Origin: UBA8514 sp050251415
GTDB lineage: Bacteria > Bacillota > Clostridia > Lachnospirales > Anaerotignaceae
Assembly (NCBI GenBank): GCA_050251415.1
Contig: JBFWMT010000015.1
Span: 1 to 44,958, forward strand
Direction: 5' to 3'
DNA: 44,958 nucleotides
A model generated the notes under the pieces. The model saw only the letters and a list, made by a program, of their open reading frames with translations, was not told the DNA's origin and made no database searches. Each line of letters starts with the position of its first letter. The first letter of the stretch is position 1. Shown one piece after another: positions 1 to 7,690 of this stretch. A program made the translations under genes and the position numbers.

Positions 1-879
1 TACAACGCATTAAAGGATTGGGGTATGCAGGCACTTATGGGTACGGTTACAAGCACACCTTGTATTGCAGTAGCGGATAAAACAGCGGCAGACAACATGT
101 TCCAGATTACACCATCAGGTTCAGCAGTTCCTTGTATTGCAAATGATAACGCTTTCCGTGTTTGCTTTTCAGACCCTGACCAGGGTGCGGCATCTGCAAA
201 ATACATTGGCGAAAACAAGCTTGCGACGAAGGTTGCTGTAATTTACGATAGTTCTGACGTTTATTCTTCAGGCATTTACGAAAAATTTGCTTCAGAAGCA
301 GCAAATCAGGGGATTGAAATTGTTGCCGCAGAAGCTTTTACTGCTGACAGCAAAACAGATTTCTCTGTTCAGCTTCAAAAAGCAAAATCAGCAGGTGCTG
401 AAATGGTATTTTTACCAATTTACTACACAGAGGCATCTTTAATTCTTGCACAGGCAGCAACCCTTGACTTTGCACCAATCTTCTTTGGTTGTGACGGTCT
501 TGACGGTATTCTTAATGTTGAAAAATTTGACACAACACTTGCAGAAGGCGTAATGCTTCTTACACCATTTGCGGCAGATGCACAGGATGACCTTACAAAG
601 AAATTTGTAGAGGCTTACAAAGCAGCCTACAACGACACACCAAACCAGTTTGCGGCAGATGCATATGACGCTATTTATGCAATTAAAGTAGCGATGGAAG
701 ATGCAAAGGTAACACCTGACATGAGCGTATCTGACACATGTGAGGCAATGAAGGCATCTATGGTTAAGATTTCAATTGATGGTCTTACAGGCGCTGGAAT
801 GACATGGAACGCAAGCGGCGAGCCAAACAAAGAGCCAAAAGCTGTTAAGATTGTAAACGGTGCATACACAGCTATGTAA
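1..879 (+). CDS. livK: Branched-chain amino acid ABC transporter substrate-binding protein (5' end outside window)
   Basis: The reading frame is open from base 1 to the TAA at 877-879, so the N-terminus, including any signal peptide, lies outside the window. The visible 292 residues match the periplasmic-binding-protein type 1 fold of the Liv family (Peripla_BP_6): a KVAVIYDSSDVYSSG segment, a GAEMVFLPIYYTEASLI segment and a C-terminal NQFAADAYDAIYAIKVAM segment. These proteins capture Leu, Ile or Val, or related ligands, outside the membrane and deliver them to LivHM. In a Gram-positive cell it would be a lipoprotein, but its lipobox is not visible. The livHMGF genes follow in the usual order after a 265-bp gap, which supports the assignment. 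The exact ligand cannot be read from sequence. Confidence 0.93.
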   Translation, partial: YNALKDWGMQALMGTVTSTPCIAVADKTAADNMFQITPSGSAVPCIANDNAFRVCFSDPDQGAASAKYIGENKLATKVAVIYDSSDVYSSGIYEKFASEAANQGIEIVAAEAFTADSKTDFSVQLQKAKSAGAEMVFLPIYYTEASLILAQAATLDFAPIFFGCDGLDGILNVEKFDTTLAEGVMLLTPFAADAQDDLTKKFVEAYKAAYNDTPNQFAADAYDAIYAIKVAMEDAKVTPDMSVSDTCEAMKASMVKISIDGLTGAGMTWNASGEPNKEPKAVKIVNGAYTAM

Positions 880-884
880 CTAAT

Positions 885-943
885 GAAACGCTGGTTAATT
901 GTTTAAATCAGTATTTTAAATTCTGTTTTGCAAATAACAAAAC
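885..943. repeat. Two small hairpins after livK; the first resembles the GAAACRCTGATTTAA repeat arm
   Basis: Just after the livK stop, AAACGCTGGTTAA (886-898) can fold on TTTAAATCAGTATTT (902-916) with wobble pairs. This arm resembles those at 21784-21825 and 41000-41150. A second hairpin, GTTTTG (925-930) with CAAAAC (938-943), follows. The rest of the livK-livH gap holds only the stem at 970-995 and no gene. Confidence 0.5.
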
Positions 944-969
944 GGTGCTTTTATTATGAAAGCAATTGC

Positions 970-1003
970 GGAGGGTTGTCTGTAGACAGCCCTCCTGTTT
1001 AGT
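970..1003 (+). terminator. Stem-loop between livK and livH, partial terminator or processing stem
   Basis: GGAGGGTTGTC (970-980) pairs with GACAGCCCTCC (985-995) around a TGTA loop with one G-U pair. It is followed by TGTTTAGTTT, a poor U-tract. Such stems after the binding-protein gene often let that gene be expressed above the membrane genes. Whether it terminates or only protects the 3' end is inference. Confidence 0.6.
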
Positions 1004-1144
1004 TTAAGGCAAAGGTAATACCTTTGGCATTGGTAATAAGAAAATACGGATTACATTAAGTTAGTGATTTGTACCTTGGGGTGAAGAAATTTATACATTG
1101 GCTAAAACAATGTATATTCAAAATATTAGGAAAGGTGTGTTGGT

Positions 1145-2026
1145 ATGGAGTTTATTTCGTATTTAATTAATGGTATAAGCCTTGGCAGTGTATATGCTAT
1201 TATTGCCCTTGGGTATACCATGGTTTACGGCATTGCAAAGATGTTGAATTTTGCACATGGCGATATTATTATGATAGGAGGGTTTGCGGTTTTTATATCT
1301 GTAAACAGTTTGGGGCTTCCTCCTATTGCTGGTGTTTTGCTTGCAGTTATTGTATGTACTGCCCTTGGTGTAACCATAGAGAGGGTTGCGTATAGGTCGC
1401 TTAGAGGGGCGTCACCACTGGCTGTACTTATTACGGCCATTGGCGTAAGTTATTTGCTTCAAAACCTTGCGCTTCTTCTATTTGGTGCAAACACAAAGGC
1501 ATTTTCTTCAGTAGTAACAGTGCCTGCAATTAAGCTTGCAGAGGGTCAGCTTACAATTTCTGGCGAAACTATTGTAACTATTTTAAGCTGCATTGTTATT
1601 ATGCTAGGCCTTACAACATTTATTAGAAAAACAAAAGCAGGACAGGCGATGCTTGCAGTTTCAGAAGACAGAGGTGCGGCAACCCTTATGGGTATAAACG
1701 TAAATGGAACGATTGCCATTACCTTTGCAATTGGTTCGGCGTTGGCGGCAGTTGCAGGTGTGCTTCTTTGTTCCGCGTACCCATCTCTTACACCATACAC
1801 AGGTGCTATGCCTGGTATTAAAGCCTTTGTTGCGGCAGTTTTTGGCGGCATTGGTTCTATTCCAGGGGCTATGATAGGCGGTATTTTACTGGGTGTTATC
1901 GAAAATCTTTCTAAAGCGTATATTTCTTCCCAAATGGCAGACGCAATTGTTTTTGGTGTACTTATAATTGTTTTGCTTGTAAGACCTACGGGAATACTGG
2001 GCAAGAAAATACATGAGAAGGTATAG
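1145..2026 (+). CDS. livH: Branched-chain amino acid ABC transporter permease LivH
   Basis: A 293-residue, highly hydrophobic protein of the LivH family (BPD_transp_2), one of two membrane subunits of the Liv importer. The N-terminal GISLGSVYAIIALGYTMVYG and the following MLNFAHGDIIMIGGF are hallmarks of LivH, and the C-terminal GGIGSIPGAMIGGILLGVIE is the conserved loop region that contacts the ATPases. About eight membrane segments can be seen. An AGGAAAGG ribosome site precedes the ATG at 1145. It is followed immediately by livM, so the two are translated together. Length matches the family. Confidence 0.95.
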   Translation: MEFISYLINGISLGSVYAIIALGYTMVYGIAKMLNFAHGDIIMIGGFAVFISVNSLGLPPIAGVLLAVIVCTALGVTIERVAYRSLRGASPLAVLITAIGVSYLLQNLALLLFGANTKAFSSVVTVPAIKLAEGQLTISGETIVTILSCIVIMLGLTTFIRKTKAGQAMLAVSEDRGAATLMGINVNGTIAITFAIGSALAAVAGVLLCSAYPSLTPYTGAMPGIKAFVAAVFGGIGSIPGAMIGGILLGVIENLSKAYISSQMADAIVFGVLIIVLLVRPTGILGKKIHEKV

Positions 2027-3103
2027 GTGGCGAAGATGGATATTAAAAAAATGAAAAAAAGTACAAAAAGCAGTTTTATTACATATGCCATGGTGATTGC
2101 GGTGTACATAATTGTTGAAATTATGCTTAGAACAGGAAATATGTCCAGCCTTATGGAGGGACTGTTAGTGCCTCTTTGCGTATACGTAATTCTTGCAGTT
2201 TCTTTGAACCTTACGGTTGGTATTTTAGGCGAACTTAGCCTTGGACACGCAGGCTTTATGTGCGTTGGCGCATTTTCGGGTGCATTTTTTACGAAAGTAA
2301 TGGCCCAAACTATTCCAAGCGTTGGGGTACGTTTCTTTTTTGCTATTTTAGTTGGGGCGGCTTGTGCAGGCTTATTTGGTATTATTATAGGGGTTCCCGT
2401 GCTTCGTTTAAAAGGGGATTACCTTGCTATTGTTACTCTTGCATTCGGCGAAATTATTAAAAACGTAGTGAACGTACTTTACGTAGGTAAAGACAGTGCA
2501 GGTTTGCACTTATCTACAAAAGATGCGGTTTCACTTAAATTGGGTGAGGGCGGCGAGGTTATTATAAACGGGGCTCAAGGCATCACGGGAACGCCACATG
2601 CCGCAACCTTTACACTAGGAATAATTCTTATACTTATTACTTTATTTGTAATTATAAATCTTGTACATTCCAGAACAGGAAGAGCAATTATGGCGATTAG
2701 AGATAATCTGATTGCCGCAGAATCTGTAGGTATAAATATAACTCAATACAAACTTTTGGCTTTTGCTGTTTCGGCGGCATTGGCAGGTGTTGCGGGTGTT
2801 TTGTATGCCCACAACCTTTCAACCCTTACGGCTTTGCCTAAAAACTTCGGGTACAATATGTCTATTATGATACTGGTTTTTGTTGTTTTAGGCGGAATAG
2901 GCAACATAAGAGGTTCAGTTATTTCGGCGGTTATTTTAACACTTCTGCCAGAGCTTTTAAGAGGGCTTAACAACTACCGTATGCTTATGTATGCCATTGT
3001 GCTTATTGCAATGATGATTTTCAATTCCAGCCCTAAGGCAATTGATTTTAGAGCCAGAGTAATGGAGAAATTTAACAGCAATAAAAAGAAAGGGGCTGCG
3101 TAA
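2027..3103 (+). CDS. livM: Branched-chain amino acid ABC transporter permease LivM
   Basis: Second membrane subunit of the Liv importer, 355-358 residues with about ten hydrophobic segments. Family marks are LTVGILGELSLGHAGFMCVG near residue 65 and the C-terminal VVLGGIGNIRGSVISAVIL. Two starts are possible: the GTG at 2027, directly after the livH stop, or the ATG at 2036, which has AGGTGG (2025-2030) five bases upstream and is at least as likely. The N-terminus is lysine-rich before the first membrane segment. The gene ends two bases before livG. Confidence 0.94.
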   Translation: MAKMDIKKMKKSTKSSFITYAMVIAVYIIVEIMLRTGNMSSLMEGLLVPLCVYVILAVSLNLTVGILGELSLGHAGFMCVGAFSGAFFTKVMAQTIPSVGVRFFFAILVGAACAGLFGIIIGVPVLRLKGDYLAIVTLAFGEIIKNVVNVLYVGKDSAGLHLSTKDAVSLKLGEGGEVIINGAQGITGTPHAATFTLGIILILITLFVIINLVHSRTGRAIMAIRDNLIAAESVGINITQYKLLAFAVSAALAGVAGVLYAHNLSTLTALPKNFGYNMSIMILVFVVLGGIGNIRGSVISAVILTLLPELLRGLNNYRMLMYAIVLIAMMIFNSSPKAIDFRARVMEKFNSNKKKGAA

Positions 3104-3105
3104 CC

Positions 3106-3864
3106 ATGGCTTTGTTAGAGGTAAAAGAATTAAACATTGCATTTGGAGGATTAAAGGCAGTTGACCGTTTTAATATAACCATTGAAAAGGGCGAACTTTA
3201 CGGCTTGATTGGCCCTAACGGTGCTGGCAAAACAACTGTATTTAATTTGCTGACAGGGGTTTATAAGCCAGACTCGGGAAATATTTTCCTTGGTGGAAAA
3301 GATATTACTGGCAAGCGTACAATTGACATCAACCAAGCAGGTGTTGCCAGAACTTTTCAGAACATACGTCTGTTTAAAAATTTATCGGTGTTGGACAATG
3401 TAAAGGTTGGATTACATAACCATTATAAATATTCAACCATTGAAGGAATTTTCCGCATGCCCCGTTACTATAAGGTGGAAAAGGAAATGAACAAGCGTGC
3501 CATGGAGCTTTTAAAGGTGTTTGGTCTTGACGGAGAAAGTAATTTTAAGGCCTCCAATTTACCTTACGGCAAGCAAAGAAAGTTGGAAATAGCCAGAGCA
3601 TTATCCACAAACCCTGTGCTTTTGCTTTTAGATGAGCCAGCCGCAGGCATGAATCCTAACGAAACGGCGGAACTAATGGAAACCATTCGCTTTGTAAGGG
3701 ACGAATTTGGCATGACAATACTTCTGATAGAGCATGATATGAAACTGGTGGCGGGTATTTGCGAAAAGCTTACGGTGCTGAACTTTGGGCATGTGCTTGC
3801 ACAGGGTAAAACATCGGAAGTGTTGAACAACCCACAGGTTATATCGGCATATCTTGGAGATTAG
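3106..3864 (+). CDS. livG: Branched-chain amino acid ABC transporter ATPase LivG
   Basis: ABC ATPase of 252 residues. Walker A is GPNGAGKT at residues 36-43, the signature is the LivG-type LPYGKQRKLEIARAL rather than LSGGQ, and Walker B is LLLLDEPAAGMN, followed by the switch histidine in LLIEHDM. LivG and LivF pair to drive the LivHM channel. It starts at ATG 3106 with AAAGGGG upstream and is followed after 11 bases by livF. The C-terminal LAQGKTSEVLNNPQVISAYLG is the usual LivG tail. Confidence 0.95.
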   Translation: MALLEVKELNIAFGGLKAVDRFNITIEKGELYGLIGPNGAGKTTVFNLLTGVYKPDSGNIFLGGKDITGKRTIDINQAGVARTFQNIRLFKNLSVLDNVKVGLHNHYKYSTIEGIFRMPRYYKVEKEMNKRAMELLKVFGLDGESNFKASNLPYGKQRKLEIARALSTNPVLLLLDEPAAGMNPNETAELMETIRFVRDEFGMTILLIEHDMKLVAGICEKLTVLNFGHVLAQGKTSEVLNNPQVISAYLGD

Positions 3865-3875
3865 GAGGCAAACTT

Positions 3876-4586
3876 ATGGCATTACTTGAAGTAAAAGACT
3901 TGGAAGTATATTATGGCGTTATCCGTGCCATTAAGGGGATTTCCTTTGAAGTAAACGAGGGCGAAGTCATTGCCCTTATTGGTGCAAACGGTGCGGGAAA
4001 AACCACAATTTTGCATACAGTAACAGGGCTTGTGCCCTCTAAAAGCGGAAGTATTTTCTATAACGGAACAGACATAACAAAAATGCCAGGGCATAAGCTT
4101 GTGCCTATGGGTATTGCCCATGTGCCAGAGGGCAGACGTGTATTTTCGCAACTTAGCGTAATTCAAAATTTAAAAATGGGTGCGTACACAAGAAGTGACA
4201 AAAAGGAAATTGAGGACACACTTAAAATGGTGTATGAAAGATTTCCGAGGCTGGAGGAGAGAAAGCATCAGCACGCAGGAACTCTTTCAGGCGGTGAACA
4301 GCAGATGCTTGCCATGGGGCGTGCCCTTATGAGCCACCCTAAACTTATTTTGTTAGACGAGCCATCTATGGGCCTTTCGCCTATCTTTGTAAAGGAGATT
4401 TTCGATATTATAGAGAAAATAAGTGCAGATGGAACAACGGTGCTTTTGGTAGAGCAGAATGCCAAAAAGGCACTTTCTATTTCCAATAGAGCCTATGTTT
4501 TGGAAACGGGAAATATTGCCCTAAGCGGAGACGCAAAAGAGCTTATGAACAATGATTCTGTTAAGAAGGCATATTTAAGTGAATAA
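3876..4586 (+). CDS. livF: Branched-chain amino acid ABC transporter ATPase LivF
   Basis: ABC ATPase of 236 residues, the standard LivF length. Walker A GANGAGKT is at residues 36-43, signature LSGGEQQMLAMGRAL, Walker B LILLDEPSMGLSP and switch histidine position replaced by Q in LLVEQNA, which is normal for LivF. The IAHVPEGRRVFSQLSV segment is also LivF-specific. A TTAGGAGGC ribosome site sits before ATG 3876. It is the last gene of the liv run. A copy of a dispersed repeat ending in a terminator begins about 20 bases after its stop. Confidence 0.95.
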   Translation: MALLEVKDLEVYYGVIRAIKGISFEVNEGEVIALIGANGAGKTTILHTVTGLVPSKSGSIFYNGTDITKMPGHKLVPMGIAHVPEGRRVFSQLSVIQNLKMGAYTRSDKKEIEDTLKMVYERFPRLEERKHQHAGTLSGGEQQMLAMGRALMSHPKLILLDEPSMGLSPIFVKEIFDIIEKISADGTTVLLVEQNAKKALSISNRAYVLETGNIALSGDAKELMNNDSVKKAYLSE

Positions 4587-4604
4587 AAATGGATGTGGGG
4601 AAAA

Positions 4605-4696
4605 GTCAAAACCTTGGGCGTTGCCCAAACCCACTTGCTTTTTGAAAAAAGCAAGGCCAAAAACTTTATTAAAACCGCATATTCATGCGGTTTTTT
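4605..4696 (+). repeat. Left-half copy of dispersed hairpin repeat (family R1)
   Basis: This stretch matches 39206-39278 almost base for base: the GGGCGTTGCCC hairpin, the CTTGCTTTTTGAAAAAAGCAAG hairpin, and the CCGCATATTCATGCGG hairpin, with about ten extra bases (CTTTATTAAA region) before the last. It lies directly after livF in the same orientation as the full copy lies after its SDR gene. The right half of the element is absent. Confidence 0.85.
4671..4696 (+). terminator. Intrinsic terminator of the liv operon, formed by the repeat's last hairpin
   Basis: AAAACCGCAT (4671-4680) pairs perfectly with ATGCGGTTTT (4685-4694) around ATTC, and the T-run continues to 4696. The hairpin is part of the repeat copy, so the repeat seems to supply the terminator here. 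Confidence 0.85.
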
Positions 4697-4745
4697 GGGT
4701 TGAGGACGAAACATCAGTTTGGTTAAAAAAATTTATGTTACGGAC

Positions 4746-4955
4746 TTATTTCTTTAATGGTGAAATCACTATATTGCATTTTCTACACAAATATGATTCA
4801 ACATAGCTATCCCAACCTTCAGTTGGCATATATAGCTCTCCTTTTTTTTCGTTGGGTATAAATATAAATTTATGTTTTTTAGGACTCCATGATATGGTAC
4901 GAGCACTTTGTAAATAGCCAAGTTCCATTTCTTCATTACAGTAAGGGCATTTCAT
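4746..4955 (-). CDS. Small zinc-ribbon protein (DUF6487-like)
   Basis: A 69-residue protein that starts MKCPYCNEEMELGYLQSAR and ends LCRKCNIVISPL, so it has two CxxC knuckles flanking a middle with ISWSPKKHKFIFIPN. This matches the DUF6487 / PF20097 type of small zinc ribbon, function unknown. AAAGGAGTGG lies just upstream of its ATG, a strong ribosome site. It is the third gene after the DUF4127 protein and the lipoprotein, 43 bases beyond the latter. It has no signal peptide and should be cytoplasmic. Confidence 0.8.
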   Translation of the reverse strand: MKCPYCNEEMELGYLQSARTISWSPKKHKFIFIPNEKKGELYMPTEGWDSYVESYLCRKCNIVISPLKK

Positions 4956-4998
4956 GCTGAAACCACTCCTTTGGAAAATAAATTTCTTATAAATAAAA

Positions 4999-5589
4999 CT
5001 AATTCACTTCAATAGTTATAACATTCTCCTCTAATTCAAGGCGTTCTTTAAGTTCATCAGTTACCTCCATTTTTATGACACTGCCTTTTGTAACATTTTC
5101 AAATTCATAATTCATACCTTGAACCACAGTGCCATCGGTTATATATGTTTTGGTAGGCTGTATATCTATAAAAGCTAAATGGTCATAGAAATTTCCGCTA
5201 ATATTACCATTATCAAAAAGTCCTTCTTCACTGGTGGATAGGTTGTTCACTCTTTCTGAATATGTAATCTTAAAATTACTTTTTTCTATTTTATATGCGT
5301 CCTTAAAATTCATAGGGGCATCGACAACGCTAATTTCATAGCGCCAGCAATTCTTTGCTAATGCTGAAAGTTCATTTTCGTCTAAATATTTAATGGAAGA
5401 GTCAATGAACTTTTTGTAGTTCTCTTTCTCCTCTTTCAGCTGTGCAATGTCATTTTCATAACTACTTATTTGCTCTTGCAATTGGGCAATTTCTAAATCT
5501 TTAGGGTCGCCATTAGTTTGACTTGTGCAACCTGCCATAATAATAAGCAAACTAAAAGTCATTGCAAAAATAAACACTTTTTTCCTCAT
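4999..5589 (-). CDS. Coiled-coil lipoprotein of unknown function
   Basis: 196 residues with a lipoprotein signal: a basic start, a hydrophobic core and the lipobox IMAGC, giving a lipid-modified Cys at about residue 21. Residues 30-62 (LEIAQLQEQISSYENDIAQL onward) form a clear coiled coil, followed by a mixed alpha/beta domain of about 130 residues that I do not recognise. GGGGAGGTG precedes the ATG. The gene begins 20 bases after the DUF4127 gene ends and is surely cotranscribed with it. It probably sits on the outer face of the membrane. Confidence 0.8.
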   Translation of the reverse strand: MRKKVFIFAMTFSLLIIMAGCTSQTNGDPKDLEIAQLQEQISSYENDIAQLKEEKENYKKFIDSSIKYLDENELSALAKNCWRYEISVVDAPMNFKDAYKIEKSNFKITYSERVNNLSTSEEGLFDNGNISGNFYDHLAFIDIQPTKTYITDGTVVQGMNYEFENVTKGSVIKMEVTDELKERLELEENVITIEVN

Positions 5590-5609
5590 ATAAACACCTC
5601 CCCATTAGT

Positions 5610-7466
5610 TTAATTCTTTGAAGCCTTTGCCTCTACATCTATATAGCAGTCAAACAGTCTATTCCACGGAAAGCCCCATTGTGCAAGGGTACACTCATTT
5701 ACAACGTAATTCTTTCCATTTACATCATACTTGGTTTCCATAAATTTTTCCATAATTAAATTTGCTGAAAGTGCCGTATACAGCCGTTTATTATTAGTTT
5801 CTGTATGGTTTAGGGGGTTATAGCCCTCACGTGTAAGCTGATTTCTAACCTGTCCAAAATACACGCCGTCTTCTAATATATGCTGACCCAGCATTTTAAT
5901 TTGTGCCTGAACGAAAGCTTTCCCCGAAGGGTTACTTTCCTTTGCAAGGCTATAAACCTGTGCATGTGCCAGCCCTAAACCTATGGCATTGGCATTGGTG
6001 TTCCATGCACTAAAAGTTGAAAGTTGGGTTATGGATATTTCCTCGCCCTTTGGGTTGTTGTCCATAAGGCGTTTAAAAAGCTGATTAGTACCGGTATTTA
6101 TAATATCGTAAGTGTAAAGCTCTATTAAACCTACGCTTTTACCATCTTTAAGGCTTTGGGTCATTTTGGTAACGGCACTTTGGGTTTTTTCCTCCACATC
6201 TCCTATGTAGTCAAAAACATACATATCTGTTTTTTCTTCGGTTTTTTTCTGCCCCGCATTAAGATAATTTAAGCCATTTTTAACTAGCTGATTGGGGTTA
6301 AGCACATCATAGCTTTCAACAGAGAGGCTGTTAACGTAGTTTACAATGTCGATATTGGCAGAAAGCTTTTGCCGTTTTGCCAAATCTCTGGCATAAATCA
6401 TTTGGGGAATTTCATCCAGACCAAAAAGAAAATTAACTTTTTGGCTGTTTCCCTTTAGGCTTAGGTCTTTTTCACCATAGCCATAAGCTTTATCTATGTA
6501 GTAATAAATGCTGTCGGCAGAGCCCTTTAAATAGGTACGTGCAAAGCTATATTTAATAGGCGAGCCGTCTTCAAGGGGAATCCAACTACTGCTATCTGTG
6601 TTGCTATACAAATAGGAAACAGAGGAAGGAAGTTGAGAATCGTCGTTACCTATAATTATTTCGTCTACAGTTCCATTTTTTTGCCAGCGAATAAGGCTTT
6701 TAAATATTTCAGCAGTTGCCTTAAAGGGAAGTATATATTTTTGGGTGTAGTTGCTATAGATTTCAGAGGAACAGTAATTTTGGGTGAAATATTCAAGATA
6801 TTCCTGTTCCCATGGGGCAAGAGCATCCATGCCGAGTTCAGTTTTTTTACCCTCAACATATCCCCATTCCATCAGTGCCTGTGCGGGGGAAACACTGCTA
6901 TAGTGTTCCTTTATGGTTTGGGCTAGTTGACAATTTGGATTGTTTTGCAGATAGTAATACCCCAAACCCCTAACGGGAGTGTTATCGGGCCAAATTTCGT
7001 TTCCACGGGTTTCAGGCAAATTTCGGGGCATAACCAGATGAACATAATAAGAGGGATTGGAGTATCTATGCATTATGTTGAATAAGTCTGCCAACCCATC
7101 ATCAATGTTTGTGTAGTTAACGCCACTTCTACTGCCTACAAGGCCACCTGTAAGTGAAGAAGATGTATTAATTATAAAGGTTGTATCTTCGTTATTATTG
7201 CTTTTGGCAAGGCTAAGCAGGTGGTCACGAACCTTTTGGCTATTGGCAAAGCGGTTTACGCTGTTGTCGGAAGCAAAATAATCTAGGTCATCTTCCCCGG
7301 CAACTATAAGGCTGTCACTAGATAAAGATGTAAGGTTACTAAGGTATTTGGTGCTGATGGGTCTGCTGTCTAGGGGTGCAGTTATTATAGTGGACGCCAT
7401 AGCGGTAGAGGAAAAAGCCATAGATGCAACCAAAGCAGAGATTATTTTTGTGCAATTTTTTTTCAT
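5610..7466 (-). CDS. Secreted DUF4127 family protein
   Basis: 618 residues with a Sec signal peptide (MKKNCTKI, hydrophobic core, AMAS cleavage region near residue 25). The mature part opens with the DUF4127 (PF13552) hallmark APLDSRPISTKYLSNL, and other family-like segments are LTGGLVGSRSG near residue 105, IIGNDDSQLP and LGLAHAQVYSL. The family is widespread in Firmicutes and has no established function; it is slightly longer here than the roughly 500-residue norm. A GAAGGG site lies upstream of the ATG. It is the first gene of a minus-strand run with a lipoprotein and a zinc ribbon. Confidence 0.85.
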   Translation of the reverse strand: MKKNCTKIISALVASMAFSSTAMASTIITAPLDSRPISTKYLSNLTSLSSDSLIVAGEDDLDYFASDNSVNRFANSQKVRDHLLSLAKSNNNEDTTFIINTSSSLTGGLVGSRSGVNYTNIDDGLADLFNIMHRYSNPSYYVHLVMPRNLPETRGNEIWPDNTPVRGLGYYYLQNNPNCQLAQTIKEHYSSVSPAQALMEWGYVEGKKTELGMDALAPWEQEYLEYFTQNYCSSEIYSNYTQKYILPFKATAEIFKSLIRWQKNGTVDEIIIGNDDSQLPSSVSYLYSNTDSSSWIPLEDGSPIKYSFARTYLKGSADSIYYYIDKAYGYGEKDLSLKGNSQKVNFLFGLDEIPQMIYARDLAKRQKLSANIDIVNYVNSLSVESYDVLNPNQLVKNGLNYLNAGQKKTEEKTDMYVFDYIGDVEEKTQSAVTKMTQSLKDGKSVGLIELYTYDIINTGTNQLFKRLMDNNPKGEEISITQLSTFSAWNTNANAIGLGLAHAQVYSLAKESNPSGKAFVQAQIKMLGQHILEDGVYFGQVRNQLTREGYNPLNHTETNNKRLYTALSANLIMEKFMETKYDVNGKNYVVNECTLAQWGFPWNRLFDCYIDVEAKASKN

Positions 7467-7505
7467 AAGAAAATGCCCTTCTTTTATTTAAAATGTTTTG
7501 TTTAT

Positions 7506-7534
7506 ACAATATCAGTGTGCAAGATTTATGTCAA
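7506..7534 (-). promoter_or_regulatory. Sigma-A type promoter for the DUF4127 gene group
   Basis: On the minus strand a perfect TTGACA (7529-7534) is followed after 17 bases by TATTGT (7506-7511). It is about 40 bases upstream of the DUF4127 start. Confidence 0.6.
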
Positions 7535-7632
7535 CAAAGAGTGTCATTTTAATGCAAAGGTGTTTTATTGTGAATATTGCCATATTTTGTAAATAGTTAA
7601 ATTTTTCGTCGATTTATGGCAACTGAGTGTGA

Positions 7633-7665
7633 TATAATAAAGCGAATTAGCGATTTAGCGAATTA
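7633..7665 (+). promoter_or_regulatory. Extended -10 promoter with three 8-bp direct repeats ahead of the peroxiredoxin gene
   Basis: TGA-TATAAT (TATAAT at 7633-7638) is an extended -10 with no good -35. Starting at the expected transcription start are three tandem 8-mers, GCGAATTA, GCGATTTA, GCGAATTA (7642-7665). They could be operator half-sites for a stress regulator; no PerR or Fur box of the standard palindromic form is evident. Confidence 0.5.
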
Positions 7666-7690
7666 ATTATACCAAAGGGAGGTAATGTTT

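Noticed and set aside
3601..3609. Exact DnaA box TTATCCACA within livG
   Set aside because: Inside coding sequence, isolated; similar isolated boxes at 31036-31044 and 32428-32436 are also taken as chance.
4493..4806. Open frames 4493-4714 (minus) and 4579-4806 (plus)
   Set aside because: They are translations of the repeat; the peptide LLFSKSKWVWATP also appears from the copy at 39206-39293, which shows repetition of DNA and not a protein family.
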